This document shows positions 7,788-17,073 of a stretch of DNA of 34,700 nucleotides, in pieces (within the stretch, counting starts at the first letter, position 1; every line of letters begins with the position of its first letter). Under the pieces are notes generated by a model. It had not been told where the DNA came from, searched no databases, and was given only the letters and a program-made list of their open reading frames with translations. The DNA is from an uncultured Lachnospiraceae bacterium (GTDB taxonomy: Bacteria; Bacillota; Clostridia; Lachnospirales; Lachnospiraceae): NCBI GenBank assembly GCA_947593655.1, contig CANQDS010000018.1:1-34700 (forward strand). Reading direction: 5' to 3'. A program made the translations under genes and the position numbers.

Positions 7788-8675
7788 CTACTCCCAGTTT
7801 TTTTTACGCATCAGCAGATTTGAAAAAATCTGCGTGATCCCCTTTCGTTGTGTCTCTTCTTCCTGCGTACCCTTCAGTAAATGGCCGGCCAGCCGTTCGA
7901 ACGCTTTTGCCGAACTGGAATTCGGATCGTAGAGCGAAACGATCTGCTGCTGCCGGACGGCACTTTCAAGCGCCGGATCCATCGGAACCATTCCCAGATA
8001 ATCCACATTCCCGTGGAGGAACTGCGCGACCACGGAATTCAGCTTCTTATACACCGCGCGTCCGTCCTCTTTGGAATTGACCCGGTTGGAAACGACGTGG
8101 ATCGTCATTTCGTCCGCGGAAAAATTCGGATTGCGGTAAAGCGCCTTGACCAGGGAATACGCATCGGTCAGCGAGCTCGGCTCCGGCGTCGTCACCAGAA
8201 GCACTTCCGGGCTTGCCAGCACAAATTCCAGCACCTGATCCGAGATTCCGGCGCCCGTATCGATCAGGAGGTAATCCGCCAGATCGTTTAATTCTTCCAG
8301 CGCATGGATCAGATACATGATCTGGTCGTGGAAGAGATTATTCAGGCCGATGATCCCGGATCCGCCGGAAATAAAACCGATCTCCATCGGCCCCGGCGTA
8401 ATGATCTCCCGGATGCTCTTCCCCTGATAGATCAGGTCGGAAAGATTATATTTCGGAACAGCCCCAAACATGACTTCAATATTGGCAAGGCCGAAGTCCG
8501 CGTCAAAGATCAGGACCTTTTTCCCGGCTTTTCGCAATTGGACCGCCAGATTGACCGCCAGATTCGACTTGCCGACCCCGCCCTTTCCGCTGGTGATCGT
8601 GATCACCCGCGCCGCTGCGGCAGGCTTTTCTTTTTTCTTTTTTATCACATTCCGAAGCGGCTGAGCCTGGTCCAT
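7788..8675 (-). CDS. flhG: Flagellar number regulator FlhG (MinD/ParA-type ATPase, YlxH)
   Basis: This 295-residue MinD-like ATPase has a deviant Walker A motif (SGKGGVGKS, about 29-37) after a short DQAQPLRN leader. DQAQ-type N termini in FlhG are known to stimulate the FlhF GTPase. Further MinD signatures are FDADFGLANIEVMFG and LLIDTGAGIS. It works with FlhF to set the number and position of flagella, and in B. subtilis it delivers FliM/FliY to assembling motors. The start has an AGGAGG site upstream, four bases after the flhF stop. The C terminus ends in a basic amphipathic stretch that may serve as a membrane-targeting helix. Confidence 0.95.
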   Translation of the reverse strand: MDQAQPLRNVIKKKKEKPAAAARVITITSGKGGVGKSNLAVNLAVQLRKAGKKVLIFDADFGLANIEVMFGAVPKYNLSDLIYQGKSIREIITPGPMEIGFISGGSGIIGLNNLFHDQIMYLIHALEELNDLADYLLIDTGAGISDQVLEFVLASPEVLLVTTPEPSSLTDAYSLVKALYRNPNFSADEMTIHVVSNRVNSKEDGRAVYKKLNSVVAQFLHGNVDYLGMVPMDPALESAVRQQQIVSLYDPNSSSAKAFERLAGHLLKGTQEEETQRKGITQIFSNLLMRKKNWE

Positions 8676-8679
8676 AATG

Positions 8680-9948
8680 CTACCTGCCTCCTAACAACTG
8701 CTTGACTATCTTTTGTGTTTCAAATATTTCAATATCATCCGGCACATTCTGCCCGTTCGTGACATAAGAAAGATCCGCGCCGGAATAGAGCTTGATATTT
8801 AAGATATTTCCGTAAGAGGAAGTCTCGTCCAGCTTGGTAAAGATCAGTTTGTAATCGCTGATCTCGCGGTAAATATCCACGATCTCCTGCAGATCTTTGT
8901 ATTTCGTCGTGGCGCTTAATACCAGATATACTTCTTTTTCGTATTTTTCGTCCAGCCCGCAGATGAGGTTCTTCACATCCTCCCTCTGCTCGGTATTCTT
9001 ATGGGAAAATCCCGCCGTATCGACAAAGATCAGATCGAATCCCGTCTGCCGCTCGACCGCCGCGTTCAACTCCTCCGCCGAATAGACGATCGACATCGGA
9101 GCGTCTAAGATATTCGCATAAACGCGGAGCTGCTCCGTCGCCGCGATCCGGTAGGTATCCGCGGTAACAAACGTCACCTTGCTGTTGTGCTCGACTTTAT
9201 AGCGGGAAGCGATCTTAGCGATCGTCGTCGTTTTCCCGACTCCGGTCGGCCCGATAAAGAACACGACCTTCGGCTTCGCCCCGGAAAGGTCGATCGTACT
9301 CGGCCGCCCGAAGCGCAGGATCAGTTTCTGGTAAATATTGGATAAGATCGTATCGACGCTGTTGCCCGGACGGATGAATTTCTCCGTCTCGTCTAAGATC
9401 TGGTTGACATATTTCTCGTTGACCTCATTCTTCAAAAGCGTCGTATAGAGGATCCGCACAAAATTCAGTTCTTCGGAAGTCGGCGCATGGACGCTGTCCT
9501 CCTCTTTCGGCAGCGGAGGTGCCGCCTTCTGGGAAGTGCCCAGCTTCTGCTCTAACATGCTGGAAAGGTTTTCGAGGCGCTTCTCGATATTGCTCTCGTC
9601 GTCCGCCTGCTTCTCCGCCGGTGCGTTCTCTCTGGCCCGCTGGATGGCTTCGATCGTTTCCGTCAGCCGCTGCGGCTTCGGGATCTCGATCTTCTCGTCC
9701 GCCGTGTAATCGATGTTCTCGTGCAGCTTCCGCGCCGGCTGTGCGCCTATAGCGGCGGCCGGATTCGCAAAGTTCTCCTTCTCCTCCATAGCGGCGGTCA
9801 CTTCGTAGGTCGGGCTCTTGAACGCGCGGAACAGCCCCTTCGGCTTTACTTCCCGGATATTCATGATCACCGCATTCGCGCCGAACTCCTGCTTCGCCTT
9901 CTCGATCGCCTCTTCTTTTGTTTTCCCCAGAAATTTATTAATCGTCAT
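8680..9948 (-). CDS. flhF: Flagellar placement GTPase FlhF (SRP-type)
   Basis: This 422-residue protein has the FlhF layout: an N-terminal B domain (MTINKFLGKTKEEAIEKAKQEFG), a variable linker (about 60-155), an N domain, and a C-terminal SRP-family GTPase. The G1 motif is GPTGVGKTTT at 233-242, with G3 in FVDTAGFSHKN and the specificity motif TKLDET. It marks the site of flagellar assembly and recruits early basal-body components, and its GTPase is activated by FlhG. The ATG at 9948 abuts the flhA stop codon directly, which suggests translational coupling. Confidence 0.96.
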   Translation of the reverse strand: MTINKFLGKTKEEAIEKAKQEFGANAVIMNIREVKPKGLFRAFKSPTYEVTAAMEEKENFANPAAAIGAQPARKLHENIDYTADEKIEIPKPQRLTETIEAIQRARENAPAEKQADDESNIEKRLENLSSMLEQKLGTSQKAAPPLPKEEDSVHAPTSEELNFVRILYTTLLKNEVNEKYVNQILDETEKFIRPGNSVDTILSNIYQKLILRFGRPSTIDLSGAKPKVVFFIGPTGVGKTTTIAKIASRYKVEHNSKVTFVTADTYRIAATEQLRVYANILDAPMSIVYSAEELNAAVERQTGFDLIFVDTAGFSHKNTEQREDVKNLICGLDEKYEKEVYLVLSATTKYKDLQEIVDIYREISDYKLIFTKLDETSSYGNILNIKLYSGADLSYVTNGQNVPDDIEIFETQKIVKQLLGGR

Positions 9949-11985
9949 TTACGCTGTCACCATCCCAACTGACTGAAGCTCCACATTGGACTCCACTTCA
10001 TTATATGATACCACAATTAGATCCTTAAAGTAATCCTCTGTCAATTTTTTAAAATACATCCGCACGATCGGCGAGGTGATGATGATCGCGCTCTTTCCGA
10101 GATTCTCCAGTTTGCCGATCTCCGTTTCCACCGATTCCATGATCAGGCGCGTCTTCTCCGGATCCATCGTCAGGTACGCGCCCTGCTCCGTCTGCTTCAC
10201 GGAAGACATGATCTCCTGCTCCACCTTCGGATCGAGCGTGACGACGCTGGTCGTCTCATTCGCCGGAAAATACTTGTTGGAGATCGCGCGCTTCAAGCTC
10301 TGGCGCGTGTATTCTGTCAGCACATCCGTATCGCGCGTCGTCTGCGCATGGTCGGCAAGCGTCTCAAAGATCGTAAGCAGGTCGCGGATCGAGATGCCCT
10401 CCTGAAGGAGGTTCTGCAGAACCTTCTGCACTTCTCCGAGCCCTAAGAGCTTCGGGATCAGCTCGTCCACCAGAACCGGATTCGTCTCTTTCAGATTGTT
10501 GACCAGATTCTGTACATCCTGACGCGTCAGAAGCTCCGCGATATGGGAGCGGATCACTTCCGTCAGGTGCGTCGCGATGATGGACGGCGGATCGACAACC
10601 GTATAGCCCAGACTCTCCGCGCGCTCCCTCTGGCTCTCCGTGATCCAGATCGCCGGAAGATGGAAGGACGGCTCAAACGTCGGGATACCCGTAATCTCCT
10701 CTTCAACAAATCCCGGATTCATCGCCATGTAGTGGTCGAACAGGATCTCGCCCTCCGTCACCTGAATACCCTTGATCTTGATGATATACTGGTTCGGGTT
10801 CAGCTGGATATTGTCACGCAGCCGGATGATCGGAACAACGGTTCCAAGCTCTAACGCGATCTGCCGCCGGATCATCACGACGCGGTCGAGAAGATCCCCG
10901 CCCTGATTGACGTCGGCCAGCGGAATGATCCCGTATCCGAATTCCAGTTCGATCGGATCGACCTGAAGCAGCGAAACCACGTTTTCGGGGCGCCGGATCT
11001 CCTCTGCCTCGGATTCCGCCTGCTGAACCTCCTCTTCGATATGCTCCTCGCCGATCGTCGTGCTGATCGAACGCGCAGTAAGGATGAACACCAGACCGAG
11101 CGCACCGAACAGGAACGGATTCAACGGCGTAAAGATCCCGAGAAAGATCAAAACGATGCCGACGAGCATCAGCACGCGCGGAACGCCGAACATCTGGCGG
11201 ACCAGCGTACCGCTGAAATCCGCTTCGTTGGAACCTTTCGTAACCAGAATACCGGTCGATAACGAGATCAGCAGGGACGGGATCTGGGATACCAGACCAT
11301 CGCCGATCGTCAAAATGCCGTAACTCATGATCGCATCCGCAAATTCCAGATCGCGGAAGATCACGCCCATCGCCGTTCCGCCGATCAGGTTGATCAGCGT
11401 AATGATAAGGCCCGCCGTCGCATCTCCTTTGACGTACTTGGTCGCACCATCCATGGAACCGAAGAAGCTGGACTCTTTCTGGATCTTTTCGCGCCGCTCT
11501 TTCGCTTCCTTATCGTCGATGGCGCCGGTATTTAAATCCGCGTCGATCGCCATCTGTTTTCCCGGCATCGCGTCCAACGTAAAACGCGCCGTTACTTCCG
11601 ATACACGTTCGGAACCTTTATTGATTACGATAAACTGAATGATGATCAGCACGATGAAAACGATTGCGCCGATGATGATATTGCCGCCGCCGACGAAATT
11701 TCCGAACGTTTCCACGACGTTTCCCGGCTCGCCCGTCGTCAGGATCAGCCTCGTGGAAGAAACGTTTAAGGAAATACGGAAAATCGTCGTAAACAGAAGA
11801 AGGGTCGGGAAAAAGGACATATCCAGCACTTCTTTTGCATATAATACATTAAATAAAATGATCAGCGCAAAAGAAATATTGATCGCCAGCATAACGTCCA
11901 GCAGCATGGAGGGAATCGGAATGATAAAGAAAATAACTGCGGCAAGCAGGTAAGCACCTACGCCGATATCCGCTTTTTTAATCAT
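9949..11985 (-). CDS. flhA: Flagellar type III export gate protein FlhA
   Basis: This 678-residue protein has about eight N-terminal membrane helices, including the highly conserved cytoplasmic FHIPEP-type loop (here RFTLDAMPGKQMAIDADLN), and a large soluble C-terminal domain from about residue 340 that docks chaperone-substrate complexes. It forms the nonameric ring at the base of the export gate. ATG 11985 has an AAAGGAGGG site nine bases upstream. Length and motifs match the family and no damage is seen. Confidence 0.97.
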   Translation of the reverse strand: MIKKADIGVGAYLLAAVIFFIIPIPSMLLDVMLAINISFALIILFNVLYAKEVLDMSFFPTLLLFTTIFRISLNVSSTRLILTTGEPGNVVETFGNFVGGGNIIIGAIVFIVLIIIQFIVINKGSERVSEVTARFTLDAMPGKQMAIDADLNTGAIDDKEAKERREKIQKESSFFGSMDGATKYVKGDATAGLIITLINLIGGTAMGVIFRDLEFADAIMSYGILTIGDGLVSQIPSLLISLSTGILVTKGSNEADFSGTLVRQMFGVPRVLMLVGIVLIFLGIFTPLNPFLFGALGLVFILTARSISTTIGEEHIEEEVQQAESEAEEIRRPENVVSLLQVDPIELEFGYGIIPLADVNQGGDLLDRVVMIRRQIALELGTVVPIIRLRDNIQLNPNQYIIKIKGIQVTEGEILFDHYMAMNPGFVEEEITGIPTFEPSFHLPAIWITESQRERAESLGYTVVDPPSIIATHLTEVIRSHIAELLTRQDVQNLVNNLKETNPVLVDELIPKLLGLGEVQKVLQNLLQEGISIRDLLTIFETLADHAQTTRDTDVLTEYTRQSLKRAISNKYFPANETTSVVTLDPKVEQEIMSSVKQTEQGAYLTMDPEKTRLIMESVETEIGKLENLGKSAIIITSPIVRMYFKKLTEDYFKDLIVVSYNEVESNVELQSVGMVTA

Positions 11986-12008
11986 TTTCCGCCCTCCTTT
12001 CTTCGGTA

Positions 12009-13142
12009 TTATGCAATATGTTTAGCGTTGTAAATCATTGCAAGGATCTCCGCCACCGACTGGTAAAGTTCCGGCGGGATCTCCGCCCCGATATCCACAT
12101 TGTAATAGATCATCCTTGCAAGCGGTTTATTTTCAACGATCTCCACGCCGTTCTCCCGCGCGATCTCCTTGATCTTCTGCGCAAGATAGCCTTCGCCTTT
12201 GGCTAACAGCACCGGAGCCGAACTCTCGCCCGGTTCATAGCGCAGCGCAACCGCAAAATGGGTCGGGTTCGTGATGACCACGTCCGCTTTCGGCACATCC
12301 TGCATCATGCGCCGGCGGGACGCTTCCTGCATCTTCCGCCTCTGCTGCCCCTTGATCTGAGGATCTCCTTCTGCGTTCTTATACTCGTCTTTGACTTCCT
12401 GCTTGGTCATCTTCATATCTTCTTTAAATTTATGCTTCTGATAGGCAAAATCCGCAACGCCGACGACCAGATAGACCAGACTGATCTTAAGCCCCGTATC
12501 TAAGATGATGTCGCCGACCAGACCGACCGCCTGTGTCACGGACAGGTCATAGAGCAGAAACAGGCTGTTCGCCTCGTCCCGGATATTGGAATAGGCGATA
12601 TAAATGATGATCGCGACTTTGACAATGGATTTCACCAGTTCAAACAGGGAATCCTTCGAGAAGATCCGCTTGAATCCGTTGATCGGATTGAACTTGGAAA
12701 GCTTCGGCTGCATCGGCTTGGTCGTCACTTTCCAGCCCACCTGATAAATGCTGACTAACAGGGTGATCGCCACGCCGAAAATAAAAAACGGCAGCAGGGT
12801 CAGAAGCATTTCCGTCAGCATTCCGTTGAGCAGGGACGCCACCGTGATGGTCGCCATGCCCGCCGCATTTTCCCGGACAAAATCCGCGATCCCGCCGTAA
12901 ATGTAGGTAAAGACGCCGAGCAGGTTCTCCCCGATAAAAGACATAAAATAACGCAGCACCAGAAAAAGCACGATCAGGTCAAACGCCGAATTCAGCTCCT
13001 TGCTCTTGGCAACCTTGCCGTCTTTGCGCGCATCCTGCAGCTTCTTCTGCGTAGCGGGCTCCGTCTTTTCACCGCCCTCGCCGTCTTTCGCAAACCACTG
13101 TAAGTTATAGTTTAATAAAAAATTACCGTTTCTTTCACTCAT
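12009..13142 (-). CDS. flhB: Flagellar export switch protein FlhB with N-terminal extension
   Basis: FlhB controls the export switch from rod/hook to filament substrates. The protein has four membrane helices and the autocleavage motif NPTH (about residues 292-295, in VVITNPTHFAV), followed by the FlhB C-terminal domain. The usual start of the family (GEKTEPAT) is reached only after about 24 residues, so there is a leader containing NYNLQWFAKDG. I prefer ATG 13142 (MSERN), which overlaps the fliR stop in ATGAGTGA; an in-frame ATG at 13151 is possible. The C-terminal NPTH domain has the normal length. Confidence 0.95.
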   Translation of the reverse strand: MSERNGNFLLNYNLQWFAKDGEGGEKTEPATQKKLQDARKDGKVAKSKELNSAFDLIVLFLVLRYFMSFIGENLLGVFTYIYGGIADFVRENAAGMATITVASLLNGMLTEMLLTLLPFFIFGVAITLLVSIYQVGWKVTTKPMQPKLSKFNPINGFKRIFSKDSLFELVKSIVKVAIIIYIAYSNIRDEANSLFLLYDLSVTQAVGLVGDIILDTGLKISLVYLVVGVADFAYQKHKFKEDMKMTKQEVKDEYKNAEGDPQIKGQQRRKMQEASRRRMMQDVPKADVVITNPTHFAVALRYEPGESSAPVLLAKGEGYLAQKIKEIARENGVEIVENKPLARMIYYNVDIGAEIPPELYQSVAEILAMIYNAKHIA

Positions 13143-13917
13143 ACATTCCATCGATCATCAGATTGACCATCACCCGGACTTCCTTAAAGATCATATCTGC
13201 AATTCCCGGCAGCATAAAGATCGTCAGAAAGATCACCGTAAAACCGACCAGGATCTTCATCTGGATCCCGACCGAAAACATATTCATCTGCGGCGCAACT
13301 TTGGCCATGATGCCCAGAATACAGTTTAAGATCATGATACAGGCAAACACCGGAAGAAAGATCCGAAAGCCGATCACGATCAGATCGCCCATATAGCGGA
13401 TCATCGACTGCATCAGGCTGTCCCATTCAAAAACAGCTCCCCCGACCGGGATCAGGGAAAACGAATCGCAGAGCGCCCGCAGGATATACACATGCATATC
13501 GGAAACGATCAAAAGCAGCATGACCAGATAATAATACAGATTGCCGCTTAAGGTGATCTGCATGTTGTTGTCCGGATTGAATTCCGTCGCCATGGAAAGC
13601 CCGATATCCATATCGATCAGATTTCCCGCTAAAAAAATAATAGAACTACAGATGTATGCGGCAAAGCCGATCAGCAACCCCGTAATTCCTTCCTTCAATA
13701 CGCAGACCGCGTATCCTATCACATCTGTTTCATTCAGATCCGGGTGCGCAACGACACCATTCAAAAGTATGGCTACGATCACAGACAAACCGATCTTTGT
13801 CTGGTTCGGCACGCCCCTCTGCCCGTAAAGCGGGGCGACAAAGACAAACGCCGAGATCCGGACGAGGATCAGCAGAAAATATTCAAAATCAACCAGTGAA
13901 AAACTGTAATTCACCAT
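13135..13917 (-). CDS. fliR: Flagellar export gate protein FliR
   Basis: This 260-residue hydrophobic protein has about six membrane segments and the conserved FliR features: the N-terminal RISAFVFVAPLYG, the central MATEFNPDNN region (cf. MDPQ/NPxx in other FliR) and the C-terminal hydrophobic APQMNMFSVGIQMKI. It forms the core of the FliPQR export gate with FliP and FliQ. The gene starts four bases after fliQ and its last codons overlap the flhB start, which is consistent with coupled translation. Confidence 0.95.
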   Translation of the reverse strand: MVNYSFSLVDFEYFLLILVRISAFVFVAPLYGQRGVPNQTKIGLSVIVAILLNGVVAHPDLNETDVIGYAVCVLKEGITGLLIGFAAYICSSIIFLAGNLIDMDIGLSMATEFNPDNNMQITLSGNLYYYLVMLLLIVSDMHVYILRALCDSFSLIPVGGAVFEWDSLMQSMIRYMGDLIVIGFRIFLPVFACIMILNCILGIMAKVAPQMNMFSVGIQMKILVGFTVIFLTIFMLPGIADMIFKEVRVMVNLMIDGMYE

Positions 13918-13921
13918 AGTT

Positions 13922-14209
13922 TCATGATCCCAGACTCAGGTAATAACTGAACTTTGACCACAGATCCACCATAAAGGAAGACATATTGTTCAGCATCCAG
14001 GAACCCCCGATCATCATTCCGAGGAAAACCCCGAGGATCTTCGGCACAAAGGTCAGCGTCTGTTCCTGAATCGACGTCACCGTCTGGAAAATGCTGACGA
14101 CCAGGCCGATAGCCAGCGAGATCAAAAGCAGCGGAGCCGCCGTCAGAATCACCGTATAGATCATATCCCTTGCGATATCAAGTACCGCTTCCTCTGTAAT
14201 CAATTTCAT
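13922..14209 (-). CDS. fliQ: Flagellar export gate protein FliQ
   Basis: This 95-residue protein has two long membrane helices (about 15-40 and 52-75) with the conserved ISIFQTVTSIQEQTLTFVPK-like loop between them (seen as VSIFQTVTSIQEQTL). The size and motif are typical of FliQ, present in four copies in the FliPQR complex. It lies between fliP and fliR with very short spacers and has a GGAGG-type ribosome binding site. Confidence 0.96.
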   Translation of the reverse strand: MKLITEEAVLDIARDMIYTVILTAAPLLLISLAIGLVVSIFQTVTSIQEQTLTFVPKILGVFLGMMIGGSWMLNNMSSFMVDLWSKFSYYLSLGS

Positions 14210-14220
14210 TCCTCCCTTCG

Positions 14221-15069
14221 TCAGTAAAACGTCTGCACGACGCCCTCAATGACAAGATCCCAGCCGTCCGCCAGCACAAACAAAAGAATCTTAAACGGCA
14301 GCGAAATAACCGTCGGCGGGAGCATCATCATACCCATGGACATCAGTACCGATGCAACGACCATATCGATTACAATAAATGGAATATAAATTAAAAATCC
14401 TATAATAAACGACGTTCGAAGCTCGCTTAAGATAAACGCCGGAACAAGCGTCGTAAACGGAACTTCGTCGTAATTTTCATATTCTTCTCCGGAAATCTCG
14501 ACAAACACTTCCAGATCCCGCGCCTGCGTCTGCCCGACCATAAACTCGCGCAGCGGCTCCTCCGCCGCCTGCAGCGCCTCTTCCTGCGTGATCGTTCCCG
14601 CTTCCAGAGGCTTTAGCGCATTCTCATTGATCTCCTGAAACGTCGGCCACATAATAAAAAAGGTCAGGAATAAGGAAAGCCCGACCAATACCTGATTGGG
14701 CGGCGCTGTCTGCGTTCCGATCGCGGTACGCACAAAATGAAGCACGATGATGATCCTCGTAAACGAGGTAAGCATGACCAGAATGGACGGTGCCAAAGAC
14801 AGGATCGTCAGCACCAGAAGCATCCTTACCGGTGTGGAAAGGGAGCCGGAATCATTATTGTAGATGATGGAAAATCCATCGGCATTGTCATTCCTTGCAT
14901 CCGCATCTTCCGTATCGGCGCTCGTCTCCTGCCCTGCGGCCGGATCCGTCTGTGCCGCGTGAACGCCGGCCGGACGGAAAAAGACGGCTGCGGCGACAAA
15001 AACAAATACTGCAAAAGCAAACAGGAAAGACGCTTTACAGTAACTCTCTTTTACTCTTTTCATATTCAT
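14221..15069 (-). CDS. fliP: Flagellar export gate protein FliP
   Basis: This 282-residue protein has an N-terminal signal-type helix (about 12-36, possible cleavage after VHA), a periplasmic-type linker, and then the conserved FliP core: ILSLAPSILVMLTSFTRIIIV, the GTQTAPPNQVLVGLSLFLTFF region and the C-terminal LPPTVISLPFKILLFVLADGW. It assembles as a pentamer to form the export gate. Two adjacent in-frame ATGs (15069 and 15063) follow the fliO stop at once; either could start translation. Confidence 0.96.
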   Translation of the reverse strand: MNMKRVKESYCKASFLFAFAVFVFVAAAVFFRPAGVHAAQTDPAAGQETSADTEDADARNDNADGFSIIYNNDSGSLSTPVRMLLVLTILSLAPSILVMLTSFTRIIIVLHFVRTAIGTQTAPPNQVLVGLSLFLTFFIMWPTFQEINENALKPLEAGTITQEEALQAAEEPLREFMVGQTQARDLEVFVEISGEEYENYDEVPFTTLVPAFILSELRTSFIIGFLIYIPFIVIDMVVASVLMSMGMMMLPPTVISLPFKILLFVLADGWDLVIEGVVQTFY

Positions 15070-15070
15070 C

Positions 15071-15457
15071 CTACTTCTTCGGTATCTTATCTTTGAATTT
15101 CTTTAACATTTCCTGAAAACTCTCCGGCAGGATCTCCGGCTGGGACTCGTCCAGAAAAGACAGATCCCTAAGCTCGTCCTCCGCCAGTTCCCCCAGCAGA
15201 CGGATCTCCTCCTTGCCGATCCCGACAACGAGGTATTTCCGGCCGGCCTGTATGATACAGACCAGCTTATTGGTCCCGATCCGGATCGTATCGATGATCC
15301 GCAGATTCTTATTATAAGTATGCGCCTTCTGATAACCCGCCATCCATCTTGTCGCAAAATAGGTAACAAAAAGGACGACCACAAAGATCAGAAGCACGCC
15401 GATCAGCTGCAGAAAGCTCTCCAGTGAAGATACCAGCAAAATATTCATATCAGTCAT
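15071..15457 (-). CDS. fliO: Flagellar biosynthesis protein FliO
   Basis: This 128-residue protein has a single N-terminal membrane helix (about 12-36) followed by a cytoplasmic domain with the FliO pattern (IDTIRIGTNKLVCIIQAGRKYLVVGIG, of which only the central part is strongly conserved). FliO helps to assemble the FliP ring. Its position directly before fliP supports the call. The start overlaps the cheY stop (ATGACTGA); an alternative in-frame ATG lies three codons later. Confidence 0.88.
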   Translation of the reverse strand: MTDMNILLVSSLESFLQLIGVLLIFVVVLFVTYFATRWMAGYQKAHTYNKNLRIIDTIRIGTNKLVCIIQAGRKYLVVGIGKEEIRLLGELAEDELRDLSFLDESQPEILPESFQEMLKKFKDKIPKK

Positions 15458-15815
15458 TCAGCACTCTCTTAATCGCTTCCAGGACGCGCTCCGCCTGAAA
15501 CGGTTTCACAATAAAATCCTTCGCGCCCGCTTCGATCGAATTGACGACCATCGACTGCTGTCCCATCGCAGAACACATGATAACGGCAGCTTTCGGATCG
15601 TACTCCCGGATATTCTTCAGCGCCGTGATCCCTGTCACATCCGGCATCGTAATATCCATCAGCACCAGATCCGGTTTCGTCTCTTTGTACTTCGTCAGCG
15701 CTACTGCCCCGTTCTCCGCCTCTGCGACGACCTCATAACCGTTCTGCGTCAGTATATTCTTCAGCATCATACGCATAACTGCCGCGTCGTCGCATATCAT
15801 AATACGCTTTGCCAT
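15450..15815 (-). CDS. cheY: Chemotaxis response regulator CheY
   Basis: This 121-residue stand-alone receiver domain has the acidic pair (ICDDAAVMRMML), the phosphorylated Asp in LVLMDITMPDVTG (about residue 54), a Ser in the switch position (MCSAMG) and the Lys in VKPF. CheY-P binds the switch proteins FliM/FliY to change rotation. Its place between fliY and fliO matches B. subtilis. It is removed from the other che genes but adjacent to its target switch genes. Confidence 0.96.
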   Translation of the reverse strand: MAKRIMICDDAAVMRMMLKNILTQNGYEVVAEAENGAVALTKYKETKPDLVLMDITMPDVTGITALKNIREYDPKAAVIMCSAMGQQSMVVNSIEAGAKDFIVKPFQAERVLEAIKRVLND

Positions 15816-15830
15816 TCTTATCTCCCAATT

Positions 15831-17069
15831 TTACACTTTTCCATTATTAATGATCTCTGTGATACGGACGCCAAAACTTTCTTCAATAACAACAACTTCG
15901 CCTCTTGCTACATACTTTCCATTGACAAGCACGTCGATCGGCTCGCCTGCTAATTTATTCAATTCAATGATCTTGCCCGGTGCAAAATCCAGAATATCCG
16001 CGATCGACTTGGAAGTCCTGCCGAGCTCTACGGTAACTTCCAGCGGCACATCCATGATCAGGTCGATATTCTCCGGCTGGAACGCAGCCGCCGCGCCGCC
16101 GTTAAACGCCTGGAACTGAGCCGGCTGCACACTCACAGGCTGTCCCATCGGCCCGCCCATGACCTGGCCTCCCATCATCATCGGCTGCCCCATCATTGGC
16201 TGAGCGCCCATCATCGGCTGTCCCATCATTGGCTGAGCGCCCATCATCGGTTGTCCCATCATTGGCTGGCCTGCCATCTGCTGCGGAGCCGCCTGTCCCG
16301 CCATCTGCTGCGGCGCCGCCTGAGCCGCGGCCTGCGGAGCCGCCTGTGGCGCGGCCTGAGCTGCCGCCTGCGGCGCTTCTTCCTTGACGCTTCCGCTGTC
16401 AATCTCCATATTCTCGGAAACGCTGTGGCACATCTCCCGGACGAGCGAAACCGGATACAGCTGCATGATCTCGCTGTCCACCAGATCGCCGATCTCCATA
16501 CGGAACGCAATCTTGACAAAGGAGCCGGTCAGAAATTCCTCGATCGATCCCTCGTCGATATTATCTTTCAGATCCACCAGATCCGCCATTGGCGGGCTGA
16601 TATCGATCATCTTGTTGAGCATGGACGACAGTGACGTCGCGGAAGAACCCATCATCTGGTTCATCGCCTCGCTGATCGCGCTCAGATGCAGCTCGCCCAG
16701 CTCTCCGTCCGTATTGGTTCCGTCCCCGCCCATCATCAGGTCGGTAATGATCTTAACATCATTTTCTTTTAAAACGAGAATATTACTTCCGTCCAGCCCC
16801 ACCGTATATTTGATCCGGATAAAAACACACGGTTTCTCATAGTGCTCTGTGATCTCATCCCATGTCGTCATGGAAACGGTCGGAGTGGAAATATCTACCC
16901 TCCGGTTTACAAGCGAAAACAAGGTGGTAGCTGCCGTACCCATGCTGATATTGGCAATCTCGCCGATGGCATCCCTCTCGTCATCCGTCAGCACGTCCGG
17001 GTTCGCCGCCCCGGCACCGCCCGGCTCGTTCAGCAGCGCATCAATTTCACTTTGCGATAATCCATCCAT
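15831..17069 (-). CDS. fliY: Flagellar motor switch phosphatase FliY (CheC-FliN fusion)
   Basis: The 412-residue protein begins with a FliM-like CheY-P docking peptide (LSQSEIDALL, residues 4-13). A CheC-like phosphatase domain follows, with D-x3-E-x2-N in DAIGEIAN and S-x3-E-x2-N in SAISEAMN. A long low-complexity linker rich in Ala, Gln, Pro, Met and Gly (about 230-315) leads to a C-terminal FliN/SpoA domain (VPLEVTVELGRTSKSI and on). It forms part of the C ring and dephosphorylates CheY-P at the motor. The linker is encoded by tandem DNA repeats (see 16179-16271). Confidence 0.96.
   Translation of the reverse strand: MDGLSQSEIDALLNEPGGAGAANPDVLTDDERDAIGEIANISMGTAATTLFSLVNRRVDISTPTVSMTTWDEITEHYEKPCVFIRIKYTVGLDGSNILVLKENDVKIITDLMMGGDGTNTDGELGELHLSAISEAMNQMMGSSATSLSSMLNKMIDISPPMADLVDLKDNIDEGSIEEFLTGSFVKIAFRMEIGDLVDSEIMQLYPVSLVREMCHSVSENMEIDSGSVKEEAPQAAAQAAPQAAPQAAAQAAPQQMAGQAAPQQMAGQPMMGQPMMGAQPMMGQPMMGAQPMMGQPMMMGGQVMGGPMGQPVSVQPAQFQAFNGGAAAAFQPENIDLIMDVPLEVTVELGRTSKSIADILDFAPGKIIELNKLAGEPIDVLVNGKYVARGEVVVIEESFGVRITEIINNGKV
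16179..16271 (-). repeat. fliY: 33-base tandem repeat in fliY linker
   Basis: The unit CATCATTGGCTGAGCGCCCA and following bases recurs with a period of exactly 33 bases, with copies beginning at 16191, 16224 and 16257 on the plus strand. It codes for the 11-residue unit MGQPMMGAQPM in the linker between the phosphatase and FliN domains. The copies differ by few bases, so the array is recent and may vary in copy number without shifting the frame. An adjacent Ala/Gln/Pro stretch (about 16270-16375) is a second, less regular repeat. Confidence 0.8.
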
Positions 17070-17073
17070 AGTT

